Source: Lysinibacillus sp. B2A1
Lineage (GTDB): Bacteria; Bacillota; Bacilli; Bacillales_A; Planococcaceae
Assembly (NCBI GenBank): GCA_002973635.1
Contig: CP027224.1
Coordinates: 4,700,001 to 4,764,000 of the forward strand
DNA: 64,000 nt
Reading direction: 5' to 3'
Part shown: piece after piece, positions 62,999 through 64,000 of the stretch
How the letters are laid out: the number at the start of each line of letters is the position of its first letter
How positions within the stretch are numbered: position 1 is the stretch's first letter
Notes under the pieces: model-generated
The model's database searches: none
The model's input: the letters and a program-made list of their open reading frames with translations, nothing else
What the model was told of the DNA's origin: nothing
Made by a program: the position numbers and the translations under genes

Positions 62999-64000
62999 AT
63001 TTCACTTCAAAATATGTTTGACTATAGCCATTCATTGTTTTTTCAACATGTAACACAGCAGGCATTGTAGCCTTTAACTCTGCAACGTGAGATATGACAC
63101 CGATCATGCGTCCAGAATCCTGCAAATCAATCAGTGTATCAATCGCCTTATTTAAAGCTTCTTCATCAAGTGACCCGAAGCCCTCATCGATAAACATTGT
63201 TTCAATATGAATATTCCCCTGAAAGCTTTGAATCACATCTGCCATACCAAGGGCAAGACTTAATGATGCATTGAACTTTTCTCCACCAGATAATGTTTTC
63301 ACATCGCGTAGTTGATCTGTATAAGCATCATAAACATCTAGCCCTAAACCACTTTGCTTAGCATGCTTCTCTAATCGATCAGAACGTCGAAGCTCAAATT
63401 GTCCATTGGATAAATGCTGTAAACGTACATTTGCAGCCTCTGTGATTTTATCTAAATAGTTGATTTGAATATAGCGCTCAAAGGATAGCTTTTTCGAATT
63501 CTGACCATTTAGCACTGCATAAAGCTCCTTCACTCTCCCCGCTTCGTTTTCAAGTAAACGAATCTCATGTGCTGTATCTTCGATTCTTTCAACAAATTCT
63601 TCGCAAGCTTTTGCATATCCTTTCATTTGCTGCAACATTTTAAATGCTTCCTCATATGCTGCACGGTGCATTGCTAACCTTTCTTCCATTAACGTTAAAT
63701 CTTGCTTTTCTTTTCCTTGAAGATGTTTCGTTCCTTCAGTAATTTGCACCTGTAATGTGTGTATTTGTAGAGCATAATCGCTACAAGCCTTCCGTAAAGC
63801 CTCTAATTGAAACTCACTACGCTTAGCAGCAGCAAATTCTTCAAAGTTTTCAAAGCCTGCTATCCTCATACTTTCTGAAAATTGCTCGCGCTTTTCATCC
63901 ATTTTCAGCTTTAATTCCTCGAAAGCCTGTTTATTTATTTCTACGGCCATTTTGGCACTATTCGCTGCTTCCTTCGCAGTTTGCAGGTTTTGTTGACTGG
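62997..64000 (-). CDS. sbcC: Nuclease SbcCD subunit C, C-terminal part (runs off the window)
   Basis: The last ~334 residues of the SbcC ATPase, a SMC-like DNA double-strand-break nuclease subunit. The frame stays open to the window edge, so the start and Walker A lie outside. Visible are the second half of the coiled coil, the ABC signature TLSGGEKFNASLSLALGMAD, Walker B ETMFIDEGFGSLDEEAL, and GVISHVAELKATMPAVLHVEK. sbcD is expected further upstream, outside the window. Confidence 0.94.
   Translation of the reverse strand, partial: SQQNLQTAKEAANSAKMAVEINKQAFEELKLKMDEKREQFSESMRIAGFENFEEFAAAKRSEFQLEALRKACSDYALQIHTLQVQITEGTKHLQGKEKQDLTLMEERLAMHRAAYEEAFKMLQQMKGYAKACEEFVERIEDTAHEIRLLENEAGRVKELYAVLNGQNSKKLSFERYIQINYLDKITEAANVRLQHLSNGQFELRRSDRLEKHAKQSGLGLDVYDAYTDQLRDVKTLSGGEKFNASLSLALGMADVIQSFQGNIHIETMFIDEGFGSLDEEALNKAIDTLIDLQDSGRMIGVISHVAELKATMPAVLHVEKTMNGYSQTYFEVK

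Overview
The window looks like chromosome from a low-GC, spore-forming Bacillales bacterium close to Lysinibacillus. The support is the AT-rich composition, strong AGGAGG-type ribosome sites, frequent TTG and GTG starts, a gamma-type small acid-soluble spore protein, a PdaA-type cortex deacetylase, and a gene order shared with Bacillus subtilis. The genus is inference. I saw no tRNA, rRNA, prophage or CRISPR array.

Layout. 0-4.9 kb: perR (with its own Per box), a 2-hydroxyacid dehydrogenase coupled to bcp, gsaB/hemL and a YgaE-like membrane protein. 4.9-15.7 kb: a tellurite/Ter stress island made of an orphan TerA-like gene and a minus-strand cluster. That cluster holds three TerD paralogues, TerC, a CitE-like aldolase, a PRTase-TRSP protein, a StiP/PELOTA protein, a HAD phosphatase, YceG and TelA. 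16-21.9 kb: a five-gene peptide ABC transporter with a candidate CodY site. Both of these blocks lie between genes that are neighbours in B. subtilis (ygaE and ygaD). 22-34.5 kb: the B. subtilis-like backbone ygaD, ygaC, sspE, mutY, yfhP, yfhJ, yfhH, recX, yfhF, followed by pdaA and an RNA methyltransferase. It is interrupted by a 609-bp tandem repeat upstream of ygaC and by an IS110-family element between recX and yfhF. 34.8-44.4 kb: an uncharacterised coiled-coil protein, an MFS exporter with an attenuator-like leader, small proteins, a second 21-bp tandem array, an Fe-S class I fumarase, and a P1B-4 ATPase (PfeT/ZosA) with Per and Fur boxes. 44.4-52.6 kb: housekeeping genes (YfkK, MotAB, an M29 aminopeptidase, carbonic anhydrase, PPK2, a methionine aminopeptidase) and an unlisted 44-residue membrane protein. 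52.7-55.1 kb: a repeat-rich patch with an intact IS231-like element inserted in a palindromic repeat. 55.1-64 kb: thiT with a TPP riboswitch, small membrane and basic proteins, a PucR/CdaR-like regulator with a GntP permease, lutABC, and the 3' part of sbcC running off the window.

How the genes fit together. Peroxide and iron stress is linked through PerR, Bcp, PfeT and the iron-dependent fumarase. The Ter island combines Ca-binding TerD proteins and membrane TerC with a four-enzyme module thought to make a nucleoside-like metabolite. lutABC plus a permease and regulator form a hydroxy-acid use cassette.

The most unusual signals are two unrelated intergenic arrays that share an alternating 21-bp design with about 29 half-units each; a dispersed ~131-bp palindromic repeat whose outer stems differ between copies yet stay complementary; a putative bridge-RNA region in the IS110 element; an SD-sequestering hairpin in front of sspE; and a leader terminator with a short reading frame before the MFS gene.
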